From a virus, in the IMG/VR virus record IMGVR_UViG_3300025949_001129, positions 1 through 50,892 of that record: a DNA stretch of 50,892 bases. One strand, given 5' to 3'. The position numbers and the translations under genes are program-made. The notes beneath the pieces were generated by a model. That model was not told the DNA's origin and did not search any database. It saw nothing but the letters and a program-made list of their open reading frames with translations. Of this stretch, positions 6,014 to 14,441 are shown one piece after another; positions within the stretch are counted from its first letter, which is position 1, and each line of letters begins with the position of its first letter.

Positions 6014-6930
6014 CCACCATCGCGCAGGCGGATTCGTCCGCCGATCGCGCGGCTTTCCTCGCCGAACGGCTGACCGGCATCGGTGGTTCCGATGCTGCGG
6101 CCGTTCTGGGGTTCAACCCCTACAAGACGCCCTTCCAGGTCTACCTGGAAAAGCGCGGTGAGGCCGAGCCGGAAGATCTCTCCAACAAAGCCGCCGTCGA
6201 GTGGGGCAACCGCCTCGAAGACGTCGTGGCCGCCGCGTACGCGGAAAAGACCGGGACGGTCGTTCGCCGCGTCAACACGTTGCTCCGGAGCGACCAGCAC
6301 CCGTTCGCCATCGCTCACCTCGACCGCCGCATCGTCGGCGTGAAGAAGGGGCTCGAAGTCAAGACGGCCGGCACGTGGGTCGCGCAGACCGACGCCTGGG
6401 GCGAGCCGGGGACGGACCAAGTACCGGAACCGTACATCGCCCAGGTCCAGCACTACATGGCCGTCACGGACTACGTCGAGTTCGATCTCGCGGTTCTCAT
6501 CGGCGGACAGGACTTCCGGATCTACACCATCCCGCGCGACGAAGAGTTCATCGCGGGCATGATGGCGGCCGAGGCCGAGTTCTGGGCGGCCGTGCAGAGC
6601 GGCAACCCGCCTGCTGCCGTGACGATCGCCGACGCCCGCCGCCGGTTCCCGGTCTCGAAGAACGTCGAGATCGAAGCGACGGCCGAGATCGCGCAAGCCG
6701 AATCGACCCTCCGGGTCGTCGAGGCTGAGCTGAAGGCCACCAAGGCGATGCATGACGACCTCGTCGGACAGATCCAGGGTTTCATGGGGGAGGCCGACAC
6801 GCTGACGCGCGGCGGCATCCGGATTCGCACCTGGAAGTCGCAGCATCGCGACGCCTACTCGGTCGGCGCGTCAGACTTCCGGGTGTTCCGCTCGGTGGCG
6901 CCGCCGAAGCAGAAGGCGGTGGCAGCGTGA
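6010..6930 (+). CDS. YqaJ-family viral recombinase exonuclease
   Basis: A 306-residue alkaline-exonuclease-like protein that would resect dsDNA ends 5'-3' to feed the annealase encoded next. Signature parts: GIGGSDAAAVLGFNPYKTPF (about residue 24), WGNRLEDVVAAAYAEKTG, the catalytic Asp in HLDRRIVG (about 103), the Glu-x-Lys pair in LEVKTAG (about 116), and QVQHYMAVTD (about 145). The C-terminal about 90 residues are helical. Length is normal for the family. Stop and start overlap the RecT-like gene (GTGA), implying coupled synthesis of a two-component recombination system. Confidence 0.95.
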   Translation: MTTIAQADSSADRAAFLAERLTGIGGSDAAAVLGFNPYKTPFQVYLEKRGEAEPEDLSNKAAVEWGNRLEDVVAAAYAEKTGTVVRRVNTLLRSDQHPFAIAHLDRRIVGVKKGLEVKTAGTWVAQTDAWGEPGTDQVPEPYIAQVQHYMAVTDYVEFDLAVLIGGQDFRIYTIPRDEEFIAGMMAAEAEFWAAVQSGNPPAAVTIADARRRFPVSKNVEIEATAEIAQAESTLRVVEAELKATKAMHDDLVGQIQGFMGEADTLTRGGIRIRTWKSQHRDAYSVGASDFRVFRSVAPPKQKAVAA

Positions 6931-7892
6931 GCACCACCGATACGCCTACCGTCCAGGCCGAACCTACGAAGACCATCGGGACCGCGCTTGCCGCGACCGG
7001 CATGACCGGGGCAAACGGAACCGGCTTCGGCATCGCGCCGCAGACGTTCACCGAACTCCAAGCGTACTGCACGCTGATCTCGCAGTCGGACCTGGTGCCA
7101 CCGGACTACCGCGGCAAGCCCGGCAACGTCATGATCGCCGTCCAGATGGGCGCCGAGATCGGCTTGCAACCGATGCAGGCGATCCAGAACATCGCCGTCA
7201 TCAAGGGCCGCCCGAGCGTCTGGGGCGATGCGGCACTGGCGCTCGTCCAGGCGCGCCCCGACTGCGAAGACATCATCGAGTCGCTCGCCGGCACGAACGG
7301 CGACCGCGTCGCGACCTGCGTCGTCAAGCGCCGCGGCCGCACCCCGGTCACGCGCACGTTCAGCGTCAAGGACGCCGGTGCTGCCGGCCTCTGGGGCAAG
7401 GACGGACCGTGGAAGCAGTACCCGGAGCGGATGCTCCAACTGCGCGCCCGCGGCTTCGCCCTCCGCGACGCGTTCCCCGACGCGCTCAAGGGCATCGCGA
7501 TCGCCGAAGAAGCCCGCGATATCGACGTCGTCGATCGTTCGGCACCGGCACCCGACGAGGCGCCGGCGGTACAGGCTCAGACACCGCCGACCTCACGCAC
7601 TGCGCAACTCCGCGAGAAGATCAACGCGAAGGCGGCCAAGGCCGCCGCCGACGACCAACCCGACGCCGTCGACGCGCAGTTCACGGAAACGCCGGCGGTC
7701 GATCCCGACGAGCTTGCGACCGACCTGCGGAAGGCCATCGAAAAGGCGTGGTCGAGCGTGTCGCGGACCGACGCCATGAGCGCCGCGCTTGTCAGTCAGT
7801 TCGCGAAAACCAAGCTGGCCGACCTCAACGTAACCCAGCTTCAGGCGTTCTTGGAAGAGACGCCCAATCTGACGTCGGGGAAAGCGAAGTGA
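6927..7892 (+). CDS. recT: RecT-type single-strand annealing protein
   Basis: A 321-residue protein. The core, about residues 25-190, matches RecT-like annealases found beside YqaJ: SQSDLVPPDYRGKPGNVMIA, MGAEIGLQPMQAIQNIAVIK, GRPSVWGDAALALV, and WKQYPERMLQLRARGFALRD. The remainder is acidic and Ala-rich, probably a flexible tail. With the exonuclease it would catalyse phage recombination or concatemer formation. GTG start overlaps the previous stop. Confidence 0.88.
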   Translation: MSTTDTPTVQAEPTKTIGTALAATGMTGANGTGFGIAPQTFTELQAYCTLISQSDLVPPDYRGKPGNVMIAVQMGAEIGLQPMQAIQNIAVIKGRPSVWGDAALALVQARPDCEDIIESLAGTNGDRVATCVVKRRGRTPVTRTFSVKDAGAAGLWGKDGPWKQYPERMLQLRARGFALRDAFPDALKGIAIAEEARDIDVVDRSAPAPDEAPAVQAQTPPTSRTAQLREKINAKAAKAAADDQPDAVDAQFTETPAVDPDELATDLRKAIEKAWSSVSRTDAMSAALVSQFAKTKLADLNVTQLQAFLEETPNLTSGKAK

Positions 7893-8635
7893 AGATAGCC
7901 GACGCCACCTACGTCGTGGTCGACGTGGAAACTACCGGCCTCGACCCGGCCACCGATGAGGTGGTCGAGGTCGCGGCCGTCGCGACGAACGCTCTCGGCG
8001 ACAACCTCGGGATGTTCGCTTCGCTGGTTCGCCCGACGAAGAGCATCCCGCCCGAGATCTCGGCGGTGCACGGAATCACCGATGCCGACGTGGCAACCGC
8101 TCCGGATTTCTTCGCGGTAACGACTCTTCTGAACGACTTCCTTGCAAGATTCATGGGGCCGAGCAATCTGCCAACCGTCGTCGCGCACAACGCCGCTTTC
8201 GACCGCAGTTTCCTCGGCGGCATGAACCTCGGTTGGCTCTGCACCATGCGTCTGGCCAAACACATCTGGCCCGATGCACCGAACTTCAGGAACCAGACGT
8301 TGCGCTACTGGCTCGACGTGAATCCCGAGACGTTCGGTATCGCTCCTCACCGGGCGCTCGGCGACGTGCTCGTTACTGCGGGGATTCTGGCGGAAGCTCT
8401 ACTTTCACCCTCCGTCGTCGGCCTTGGATCGGTGTCGGTGGAAGAGTTGATAGCGTTCGCCGAATCCCCGGTGCTGCTGAAGAAGATGCCGCTCGGGAAA
8501 CACCGTGGTCCGATAGCGGACGTTCCGACGGACTACATGCAGTGGGCCATCGGACCGCGGGGCATGACCGACATGGACGCGGACCTGCGCTTCACGCTCG
8601 AGACCGAGCTCTTCAAGCGGACCCGGGCGGCATAG
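7889..8635 (+). CDS. DnaQ-like 3'-5' exonuclease with C-terminal DUF3820-like domain
   Basis: A 248-residue DEDDh exonuclease: VVVDVETTG (Exo I), AHNAAFDRSF near 99 (Exo II), HRALGDV near 153 (Exo III with His). Residues about 199-225 (MPLGKHRGPIADVPTDYMQW) match the DUF3820 signature seen behind other phage and bacterial exonucleases. The GTG at 7889 overlaps the RecT stop and puts the first motif eight residues in, so a longer reading upstream is not needed. Likely role: trimming 3' ends in recombination or proofreading in trans. Confidence 0.93.
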   Translation: MKIADATYVVVDVETTGLDPATDEVVEVAAVATNALGDNLGMFASLVRPTKSIPPEISAVHGITDADVATAPDFFAVTTLLNDFLARFMGPSNLPTVVAHNAAFDRSFLGGMNLGWLCTMRLAKHIWPDAPNFRNQTLRYWLDVNPETFGIAPHRALGDVLVTAGILAEALLSPSVVGLGSVSVEELIAFAESPVLLKKMPLGKHRGPIADVPTDYMQWAIGPRGMTDMDADLRFTLETELFKRTRAA

Positions 8636-8636
8636 C

Positions 8637-8993
8637 ATGGCCATCGATATCAACCGCGGCCGCCGCGACCTCGCCCTTCGCCGTCTTCGCGATTCCCTCA
8701 CGGATGCGAAGGCGACGATCGCGGCTTCGTTCGACCGCGTCATCGACGCCGTCGACGAGCTCGCCGAGACAGGCGCGCCCGTTGGCGAGCCCGAGGGCGC
8801 CGGCGGTCCGCTGTTGGCTATCGGGGCCGCCGCAAAGCGTATGGGCGTCAGCGTCGCCATCCTCGACTCTCTCGCGCGCCGCGGCGAGATCGCGACCGTC
8901 GAGATCCCGTCGGCGCGCGGGAGCCGCCCCATGCGCCGTTTCCGGCCCGCCGATATCGACGGCTACCGTGGCGATGAACGGAGGACGGCATGA
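8637..8993 (+). CDS. MerR/excisionase-type HTH protein
   Basis: A 118-residue protein. After a helical N-terminus, residues about 60-113 read as an HTH_17/MerR-like winged helix (LLAIGAAAKRMGVSVAILDS, then RPMRRFRPADIDGY), the fold of Xis and many phage DNA-binding proteins. It could be the excisionase that partners the integrase, though it lies 7.5 kb away; a replication or transcription role is equally possible. Confidence 0.75.
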   Translation: MAIDINRGRRDLALRRLRDSLTDAKATIAASFDRVIDAVDELAETGAPVGEPEGAGGPLLAIGAAAKRMGVSVAILDSLARRGEIATVEIPSARGSRPMRRFRPADIDGYRGDERRTA

Positions 8994-9256
8994 CGCGCCG
9001 CCGTTCGCTCTCGGCCTCAGAAGAGGCCGTGATTCGTCGCGATCTGCTCTCGACCGCACGCCGCCATTCCAGAGACGGTGTGGCGCTGTTGGTCAGCGCC
9101 ACGCCCGTTCAGATAGATCCGCTCACCCCGTACCCGATCTACGCTCGTTCCGCATATCGGCCCGACAATCAGCCGGATCCATACGAGCAGATTATCACGC
9201 GCATCACCACTTGGTTCGAAGTCCACTTCCCGATCTCGCGAGGCCGCCATGCGTAA
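8990..9256 (+). CDS. Hypothetical protein
   Basis: An 88-residue basic protein with an ATGA overlap. Ser/Arg-rich start, then Pro/Tyr-rich region (DPLTPYPIYARSAYRPDNQP). No domain recognised. Confidence 0.6.
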   Translation: MTRRRSLSASEEAVIRRDLLSTARRHSRDGVALLVSATPVQIDPLTPYPIYARSAYRPDNQPDPYEQIITRITTWFEVHFPISRGRHA

Positions 9257-9329
9257 CCGTAACAACCTGCCGGCCGCGATCGCGCTCTTCGTCATCCCGC
9301 TCCTCTACATCGCCTTCCACGCCCACTAG
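9249..9329 (+). CDS. 26-residue membrane micro-protein
   Basis: A short ORF overlapping the previous gene by 8 bases: a basic N-terminus (MRNRNN) followed by one hydrophobic helix (LPAAIALFVIPLLYIAFHA). Typical of tiny phage inner-membrane proteins. Real translation is uncertain because of its size, but codon use and the operon packing support it. Confidence 0.45.
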   Translation: MRNRNNLPAAIALFVIPLLYIAFHAH

Positions 9330-9398
9330 AAGCCTACGAAACGTGAGATGTACGCACTTGAAATCGTGCCCGCTTTGTGTCCTCCGGGAGACCGTCTG

Positions 9399-10235
9399 AT
9401 GGCCCTCCAGTGGGTGAAGCTGCATGTCGGGCTGATCGACAACGACGTCTTCAAGCGCCTCTCGCGCGCCGCGCGCCTGACGTTCTTCTACGCCATCCCG
9501 CTCGCTGGCAAACAAGATACGGACGGCGTGCTCGCCGTTCGCACCGGACCGATGACCGTCGAGGAGATCGCCGCCTACACGTCGCTGCCGAAGAGCCAGC
9601 AGAAGGACGCGCTTGAGGAGCTGCAGCGCGCCGGCTTCATGACCTTCGGGCTGGATGAAGCCTGGCGCGTCGAGCGGTGGGACGAAAAGGCCGGATCGGA
9701 ATCCGCCCGGCTGAGCAACGCCGAGCGTCAGCGCCGACATCGCGAGCGTAAGGCCCAAGAGAGTAACGATGGTAACGCCGTTACGACGTTACGTAGTGTA
9801 ACGAAAAAAGTAACGGATAGAGAGATAGATAGAGATAATTACCTCGTTCGCTTCGCTCACTCGGGAATCGCCCCGAAAAACGTAACGCTCGCTCTGCTAC
9901 GCGAGGACGACCCTTCCTGGGCTCGGGAACTCGCGGCAGCTTTCGCCGACCTTCACCGGGTCCAGCTTCGAAACCTGACCCCCGAGCAGCGCATCGTCGT
10001 CGGGCGGTTCTTTGCCGCGATCTGCTCGAACTGCAACCGGGACGAGAAGGTCAACCGGACCAGGGGCCTGACGGCGGCGCACGCGATCGCCAAGATGGGC
10101 GTCGGGCGCTCGGACGACATGACGGCCCTGCAGTTCGCGAAGTACGCGTGGAAGACGCTGGAGCTTCGCGGCGGGAAGCCGTTCTACAAGCCGTTCGATA
10201 TCGACCTGGCGGTCAAGTACAAGGTGCCGGCGTGA
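9399..10235 (+). CDS. Replisome organizer / replication initiator-like protein
   Basis: A 278-residue protein starting MALQWVKLHVGLIDNDVFKR, typical of phage replisome-organizer N-terminal winged helices; residues to about 100 complete it (TVEEIAAYTSLPKSQQKDAL). A basic linker (about 105-147) follows, then a C-terminal helical part (LREDDPSWARELAAAFADLH). ATG 9399 has GGGAG nine bases upstream; a longer in-frame start at 9348 lacks this. The linker-coding DNA holds a cluster of GTAACG repeats and an A/T-rich tract, as in lambda O where the origin lies within the initiator gene. Confidence 0.8.
   Translation: MALQWVKLHVGLIDNDVFKRLSRAARLTFFYAIPLAGKQDTDGVLAVRTGPMTVEEIAAYTSLPKSQQKDALEELQRAGFMTFGLDEAWRVERWDEKAGSESARLSNAERQRRHRERKAQESNDGNAVTTLRSVTKKVTDREIDRDNYLVRFAHSGIAPKNVTLALLREDDPSWARELAAAFADLHRVQLRNLTPEQRIVVGRFFAAICSNCNRDEKVNRTRGLTAAHAIAKMGVGRSDDMTALQFAKYAWKTLELRGGKPFYKPFDIDLAVKYKVPA
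9763..9887. repeat. GTAACG iteron-like cluster, candidate replication origin
   Basis: GTAACG occurs at 9763, 9772, 9798, 9810 and 9882, and its inverse CGTTAC at 9779 and 9787. Six copies fall in 53 bases and are followed by an A/T-rich stretch at 9816-9841, rare in this GC-rich genome. The position inside the linker of a replication-initiator gene matches known phage origins. The repeat also encodes Val-Thr pairs, so a coding explanation is possible. Confidence 0.5.
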
Positions 10236-10696
10236 TCCCGCGTCGTATCGGCGCGGGCTTCACCCCGGTCGGCGCCCTCCTGCGCGGGCCGTCGGACGGC
10301 ACGTTCTTCGCCGCCCTGCGCGAAGCGTTCGCGAAGGCGCGCGCCGAGCGGCCGTCGCGCGAGTACTTGCTCTACTCCGAGTGGGACGAGCTCTTCAAGA
10401 TCGCCGAGCAAGACGGGATCGTCGACTACCACCGCGAGGGCAGGTTCGCGACGCCCTTCGGCATGGGGCTCCTTCGGCTCTGGCGCGCGATCCGCGACGC
10501 AAAGGCGAACGCGATACCCGCCAACGAGTTCATGGCCAAGTGGGATGCGGACATCGACGCCCGCGCGGTTCACTCTGCGGGTTCGACGCTGGGGTTCCGT
10601 CCGCGCGAAGATCGCGAGCCTCCGAACTCCCGGCGCACGCAGCGCGAGGATCCGGACGACGACGAGCTGCCGTTCAAGGTCCAGGTGGGCGCGTGA
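10232..10696 (+). CDS. Hypothetical protein following the replication gene
   Basis: A 154-residue protein from GTG 10232 (GTGA overlap). The body is helical (FFAALREAFAKARAERPSRE, GMGLLRLWRAIRDAKA), the C-terminal 40 residues charged and disordered. The location right after the initiator suggests a replication accessory such as a helicase loader, but no P-loop is present. Confidence 0.7.
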   Translation: MIPRRIGAGFTPVGALLRGPSDGTFFAALREAFAKARAERPSREYLLYSEWDELFKIAEQDGIVDYHREGRFATPFGMGLLRLWRAIRDAKANAIPANEFMAKWDADIDARAVHSAGSTLGFRPREDREPPNSRRTQREDPDDDELPFKVQVGA

Positions 10697-11112
10697 CGCT
10701 CAGAGGCAGCGCGGCCGGCCTGGCCGAGATCCTGGGCGTCTCGCCGCGCACGCGGGCGGAAGCGCAGCGCGCCCGGTGGGTCGACATGCCGCGCTGCCCC
10801 GTGCACGACGTGCGGCACAGGACCGGCGAGGTCTGCGACCGGCGCACGCGCGAGGAGTACTTGGCGCAGCGCTGGGAGGGCATCCCCGTCTGCCCGGTTC
10901 ACGATCGCCGCCACCGCAGCGGCGCGATCTGCACGCCGCGCCCGATCAACAAGGGCGGCCGACCGAAGAAGATCGTCGATCCGTCGGCGCCGCCGGCGAA
11001 GGCGAAAGTCAAGCGGCCCCGGCGGGCGCCGCTGCCGCGCGAGCTCTGCCAGCCGCGCGGCGGCAACTTCTCTGCCAGCTCGCTGCTCGCGCGCCTTGCG
11101 GAGGCGTGCTGA
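10693..11112 (+). CDS. Basic protein with two CPVHDxRHRxGxxC repeats
   Basis: A 139-residue protein. Two near-identical motifs, CPVHDVRHRTGEVC and CPVHDRRHRSGAIC, each supply two Cys and two or three His, suggesting tandem zinc knuckles. They are followed by an AT-hook-like GGRPKK and a Lys/Pro/Arg-rich tail, so nucleic-acid binding is likely. GTG start overlaps the upstream stop. I do not know a family with this exact repeat. Confidence 0.7.
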   Translation: MTLRGSAAGLAEILGVSPRTRAEAQRARWVDMPRCPVHDVRHRTGEVCDRRTREEYLAQRWEGIPVCPVHDRRHRSGAICTPRPINKGGRPKKIVDPSAPPAKAKVKRPRRAPLPRELCQPRGGNFSASSLLARLAEAC

Positions 11113-11357
11113 TGAAGCGGCCGTCGCAGACCGCGACCCGGGAGCGCGTGGTGATGCTGACCGCCCAGGTCAACTCGCTCTTCGCGCGCGCTGATGCGCT
11201 CGACCGTGTGGCCAACGAGCTCCGGACTGAGGCCGCGGCCGTCGGGAGCGGCCTGCTGGAGCTCTCGCGCGATCTCGATCGCGAGGACAGCCGCGCGTCC
11301 GTGCGCGCCGCGCTGACCGCGATGGCCGGCGCCGCCGGATTGCGAGTGGCGCGATGA
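11112..11357 (+). CDS. Hypothetical helical protein
   Basis: An 81-residue protein, ATG sharing its A with the previous TGA. It reads as one long amphipathic helix or coiled coil (VNSLFARADALDRVANELRT). No motif recognised. Confidence 0.6.
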   Translation: MKRPSQTATRERVVMLTAQVNSLFARADALDRVANELRTEAAAVGSGLLELSRDLDREDSRASVRAALTAMAGAAGLRVAR

Positions 11358-11539
11358 CCGACGGCTGCACCATCCTGGCGCTCCTGGCCGCCGCCGCCTT
11401 CGTCGGCTGGATCCTCTACCGCGACGCGATGCGCGATCGCGACGGCGTGCGCCGATTCCAGATCGCTTTAACCCGCGCCCAGGGCGCATACGACTTCCAA
11501 CTCGAGCACCAGCCCGCAGGGCGAGAGGACCAACCATGA
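11354..11539 (+). CDS. Small membrane protein
   Basis: A 61-residue protein with one N-terminal transmembrane helix (CTILALLAAAAFVGWILY) followed by a charged cytoplasmic tail. ATGA overlaps at both ends. Function unknown. Confidence 0.6.
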   Translation: MTDGCTILALLAAAAFVGWILYRDAMRDRDGVRRFQIALTRAQGAYDFQLEHQPAGREDQP

Positions 11540-12552
11540 CCGCAACCGCGACCAAAGAGAAAGAGATCGTCTACACCGAGCCGTGCTCGGTCTCGTCCCC
11601 CGACCGCAAGCTCTCGTGCGATCTCCAGCAGGGCCACCCCGGCGCGCACACGTCCAAAGAGCTGTCGGCCGTCGCCTGGCAGAGCCGCAAGTGGCTTGAA
11701 AACCACTCGCCGGCCGACGTCGAGCCGGAGCCGGAGAAGAAGAGCATCCTCGATCGCCTGTCGGATGCGTGGGGCATCATCGTCCCCGGGACGATCGCGC
11801 TTATGTCGCGCCCGGTCTCGCTCGACGACGACGTCGCCCGGGTAACGGTCGAGTGCGACACCGTCTCGGTCAAGAACCAGGTCGGCTACCTGGAAGCCGA
11901 GATCATCGAGGCGCTCAACCAGTTCGGCAAGGATGCCTGGTCCATCGAGTTCCGCATCAAGGGCGACGTCGACCCGATCGAGCCCGAGGATCCGGACGCC
12001 GAGCGCGCGGCGGAGTTCGAAGGACGCGAGGGCGAGGTGCCGGCCACGGTCGATGGCCAGCCCGCGCGCCTGGTGCTCGATGGCAAGACCGGTGCGCCGA
12101 TCGAGGACGACCGGCAGCCGCTCCTGGTCGGCCGCGATATCCGCGCAATCGAGCAGCAGCTCGCGCGCGTCAACGCCGAGCTCCTCGAAGCGGCCACCGA
12201 GAAGAAGGACGCGGCCGACCGGTTCAAAGAGACGCAGAACCGCCAGAACGCGGTCGTCGCGGAGCTCGTGCGCGCCATCAACGGCGAGCAGCAGTTGCCG
12301 TTCACCGACGCGCTCCAGGCGACCAACGAGAAGGCGAAGTCCGCCGTCGCGGAAGCCGCGCGCCTCGGCGCTGCCGCGATCGATGCCGCCGGCGACGAAG
12401 ACGAGGACGAGACCGAAACGGTCGACGTGATCGACGGACTCGTCGCTGACGCGGCCGCGGATCACGCGCGCGAGAACCACCGCCCCGTCAAAGTCGTCGT
12501 CGACACGGGCAAAGAGCCCGGCGAGACCGACCTGAGCGGAGCCGACGACTAG
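11536..12552 (+). CDS. Large acidic hypothetical protein
   Basis: A 338-residue protein. The N-terminal 40 residues contain a Cys/His motif (CDLQQGHPGAH) seen in several tiny phage proteins. The middle has a beta-like segment (DDVARVTVECDTVSVK) and a coiled coil about 205-250 (IEQQLARVNAELLEAATEKK). The C-terminus is strongly acidic (DEDEDETETVD). It could be a replication or DNA-mimic protein, but this is not shown by sequence. Confidence 0.7.
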   Translation: MTATATKEKEIVYTEPCSVSSPDRKLSCDLQQGHPGAHTSKELSAVAWQSRKWLENHSPADVEPEPEKKSILDRLSDAWGIIVPGTIALMSRPVSLDDDVARVTVECDTVSVKNQVGYLEAEIIEALNQFGKDAWSIEFRIKGDVDPIEPEDPDAERAAEFEGREGEVPATVDGQPARLVLDGKTGAPIEDDRQPLLVGRDIRAIEQQLARVNAELLEAATEKKDAADRFKETQNRQNAVVAELVRAINGEQQLPFTDALQATNEKAKSAVAEAARLGAAAIDAAGDEDEDETETVDVIDGLVADAAADHARENHRPVKVVVDTGKEPGETDLSGADD

Positions 12553-12702
12553 ATGGACTGCATCTATCGGTCGCCCCTGACCGGCCGCCTCTGCGGCCGG
12601 CCAGCGGGCGACCCGATCCACGGCCGCTACAGCATCACCGTGTTCGGCGCCGAGTTCCCGCCGCACGAGCACGAGCCGGCGGCCAAGGCGGTCGCGTCGT
12701 GA
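12553..12702 (+). CDS. Tiny hypothetical protein
   Basis: A 49-residue ORF starting directly after the previous stop and overlapping the next gene (GTGA). It has two Cys and several His near its end (PPHEHEP). Supported mainly by operon packing and codon use. Confidence 0.5.
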   Translation: MDCIYRSPLTGRLCGRPAGDPIHGRYSITVFGAEFPPHEHEPAAKAVAS

Positions 12703-12908
12703 ACCAGGACGTCGTCGCGCACCCCTGCGAGCGGCCCGGACCGAAAGTCCGCACGCCCGTCGGGCACTGCCTCGCGCGCTGCCACACGGCGGCCATCGGG
12801 ATCTGCCCGCACCACGGCGGCGCGTGTCAGTTGCACAGTCGCCTCGGCGTGCGCGGCGGCCGGATCTGCGACGTCTGCCGCGAGCCGCTGAACCCGGTGG
12901 AATCATGA
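12699..12908 (+). CDS. Small Cys/His-rich zinc-binding protein
   Basis: A 69-residue protein with CLARC, CPHHGGACQLH and CDVC motifs, enough ligands for two zinc sites. GTG start. Related in style to other small zinc proteins in this operon. Function unknown. Confidence 0.6.
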   Translation: MNQDVVAHPCERPGPKVRTPVGHCLARCHTAAIGICPHHGGACQLHSRLGVRGGRICDVCREPLNPVES

Positions 12909-13099
12909 ACGACGTCGACGCCCAGGCGATAGAACAGATGGCGGGCGGGAAGTTCGCCGCGATCGGCGCGACGGTCAAGCGCGCGCGACAGCTCGCCAAC
13001 GGAGCGCCGCCGCTCGTCGACGACGCCTCGCCCGACAAGCCGGCGATGACGGCCATGCGCGAGATCCAATCGGGCTTCGTCCAGGTGGAGAAGCCCTGA
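12905..13099 (+). CDS. RNA polymerase omega-subunit (RpoZ)-like protein
   Basis: A 64-residue protein that follows the bacterial omega pattern: a KF pair, then VKRARQLANG, PPLV, a KP pair and AMREIQSGFV. In cellular omega subunits the corresponding blocks are a K/R-F/Y pair, A(K/R)RARQ, a PLV-like segment and ALREI..G. The length is close to short Firmicute omegas. A phage copy could join host RNA polymerase and alter promoter choice or ppGpp response. ATGA overlaps bracket it. The match is from memory of the family, not an alignment score. Confidence 0.68.
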   Translation: MNDVDAQAIEQMAGGKFAAIGATVKRARQLANGAPPLVDDASPDKPAMTAMREIQSGFVQVEKP

Positions 13100-13215
13100 T
13101 GCGCCGCACGCTCGCCTGGCTTTGCTACGGGCTCGCGGTGCCGTTCATCGTCGTCGGCGCGATTGGCTTCGGCATGCTCGACGCGTTCGGCGACCTGATC
13201 CGGGGGCGCGGATGA
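13099..13215 (+). CDS. Small membrane protein
   Basis: A 38-residue protein: basic start (MRRT), one hydrophobic helix (GLAVPFIVVGAIGFGM), short charged tail. Overlaps both neighbours by one and four bases. Function unknown. Confidence 0.55.
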   Translation: MRRTLAWLCYGLAVPFIVVGAIGFGMLDAFGDLIRGRG

Positions 13216-13403
13216 TCTACCTCATCCCTCGCGAGCGGTCGTACGACGACGGCGCCGAGACGCACGCGCCGCATCACGCGAGCGACTACCACACGGAATG
13301 CGGCCTCGATCGCGGCACGCGCGTCAAAGTCGAAGCCGACGAGCCGCCCGGCAAGTACTGCGGTTACTGCCGCAACCTCCTCGCCCTTGGAAAGGCATCA
13401 TGA
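13212..13403 (+). CDS. Small zinc-binding protein
   Basis: A 63-residue protein with His-rich middle (HAPHHASDYHTEC) and a C-terminal CGYC pair, a likely zinc site. ATGA overlap. This resembles a common actinophage-type small protein in which a single knuckle ends in CxxC. Function unknown. Confidence 0.6.
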   Translation: MIYLIPRERSYDDGAETHAPHHASDYHTECGLDRGTRVKVEADEPPGKYCGYCRNLLALGKAS

Positions 13404-13894
13404 GCACCTACGCAAACCGGACCGAGACTCCGGTCGCGAAATCGAAGATGGAGATCGAGCGGATCCTGACGCGCTACGGCGCTTCTGCTTTCGGCTATGC
13501 GACCGAAGGAACGCGCGCCCAGGTCACGTTCAAGGCGCACGGCCGGTTCATCGCCTTGCTGATCCCGCTGCCGGATCCGGACGAGGATCGCTTCAAGTAC
13601 ACGACGCGCGCCGGCCGCGTAACCTACACCCGGCGCACCGACGCGTCGAAGGTCGCGGCGTACGAGCTCGCGTGCCGGCAGGTCTGGCGCGCGCTCGCGC
13701 TCGTCATCAAGGCGAAGCTCGAGGCGGTCGACGCCGGCATCGCCTCGTTCGAAAACGAGTTCCTCGCCTACACCAAGCTCCCCGACGGCCAGACCGTCGG
13801 CGCCTGGATGGAGCCGCAGATCGAGGAGGCCTACCGCCTCGGCGCCATGCCGTCCGTACTGATCGCGCTGCCGACCGCGAGGGTCGAATCTTGA
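13400..13894 (+). CDS. Conserved phage protein of unknown function
   Basis: A 164-residue protein beginning MSTYANRTETPVAKSKMEIE, a start common to a widespread phage family that also shows the LTRYGASAFGYATEG and FIALLIPLPDPDE segments seen here, followed by helices (AYELACRQVWRALALVIKAK). The family often sits near recombination and resolvase genes. No biochemical role is known to me. Confidence 0.75.
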   Translation: MSTYANRTETPVAKSKMEIERILTRYGASAFGYATEGTRAQVTFKAHGRFIALLIPLPDPDEDRFKYTTRAGRVTYTRRTDASKVAAYELACRQVWRALALVIKAKLEAVDAGIASFENEFLAYTKLPDGQTVGAWMEPQIEEAYRLGAMPSVLIALPTARVES

Positions 13895-14441
13895 TCGTTA
13901 TCGGAATCGACCCGTCCTACACCAACTGCGGCCTCTCGGATGGCGTCGCGCACAGCATCGTGCAGACCAAGCCCGACGACGCCGATACGGTCGGAAACGT
14001 CCGACGCCGCTCGCGCGAGATCGTCGCCGGCGTCGCCAAGTTTATCGGCGGGCGGTCGTGCCATCTGTTCATCGAGGCGCCGATGGTCTCGGCCCGCGGG
14101 GCCATGCACCTCTACGAGCTCGGCTGGCTGATGAACGATCTGCACACGCTCCTCCCGGTGACGCGAGCCGGGCAGGGCATCGTCGCCATCCATCAGGTCC
14201 CGATCGCGACGCTCCGCAAGTGGGTGACCGGCAAGGGCAACGCCCCGAAGGACGTCATGAAGCTACGCGTCTTTCAGCGGTTCGGAATCGAGTTCGAGAA
14301 GGACCCCGGCTGCGATAAGCTCTTCGCCTACGTGCTGGCCCGTTACGGTCAGGCGGTCCTTGCGGGCGAGATCGAGGAGGTCGCGACGAAGCGCCGCGGC
14401 GCAGGCGCGCGCGCCCAGCAGATCGCGCGAGGGAACGCAGC

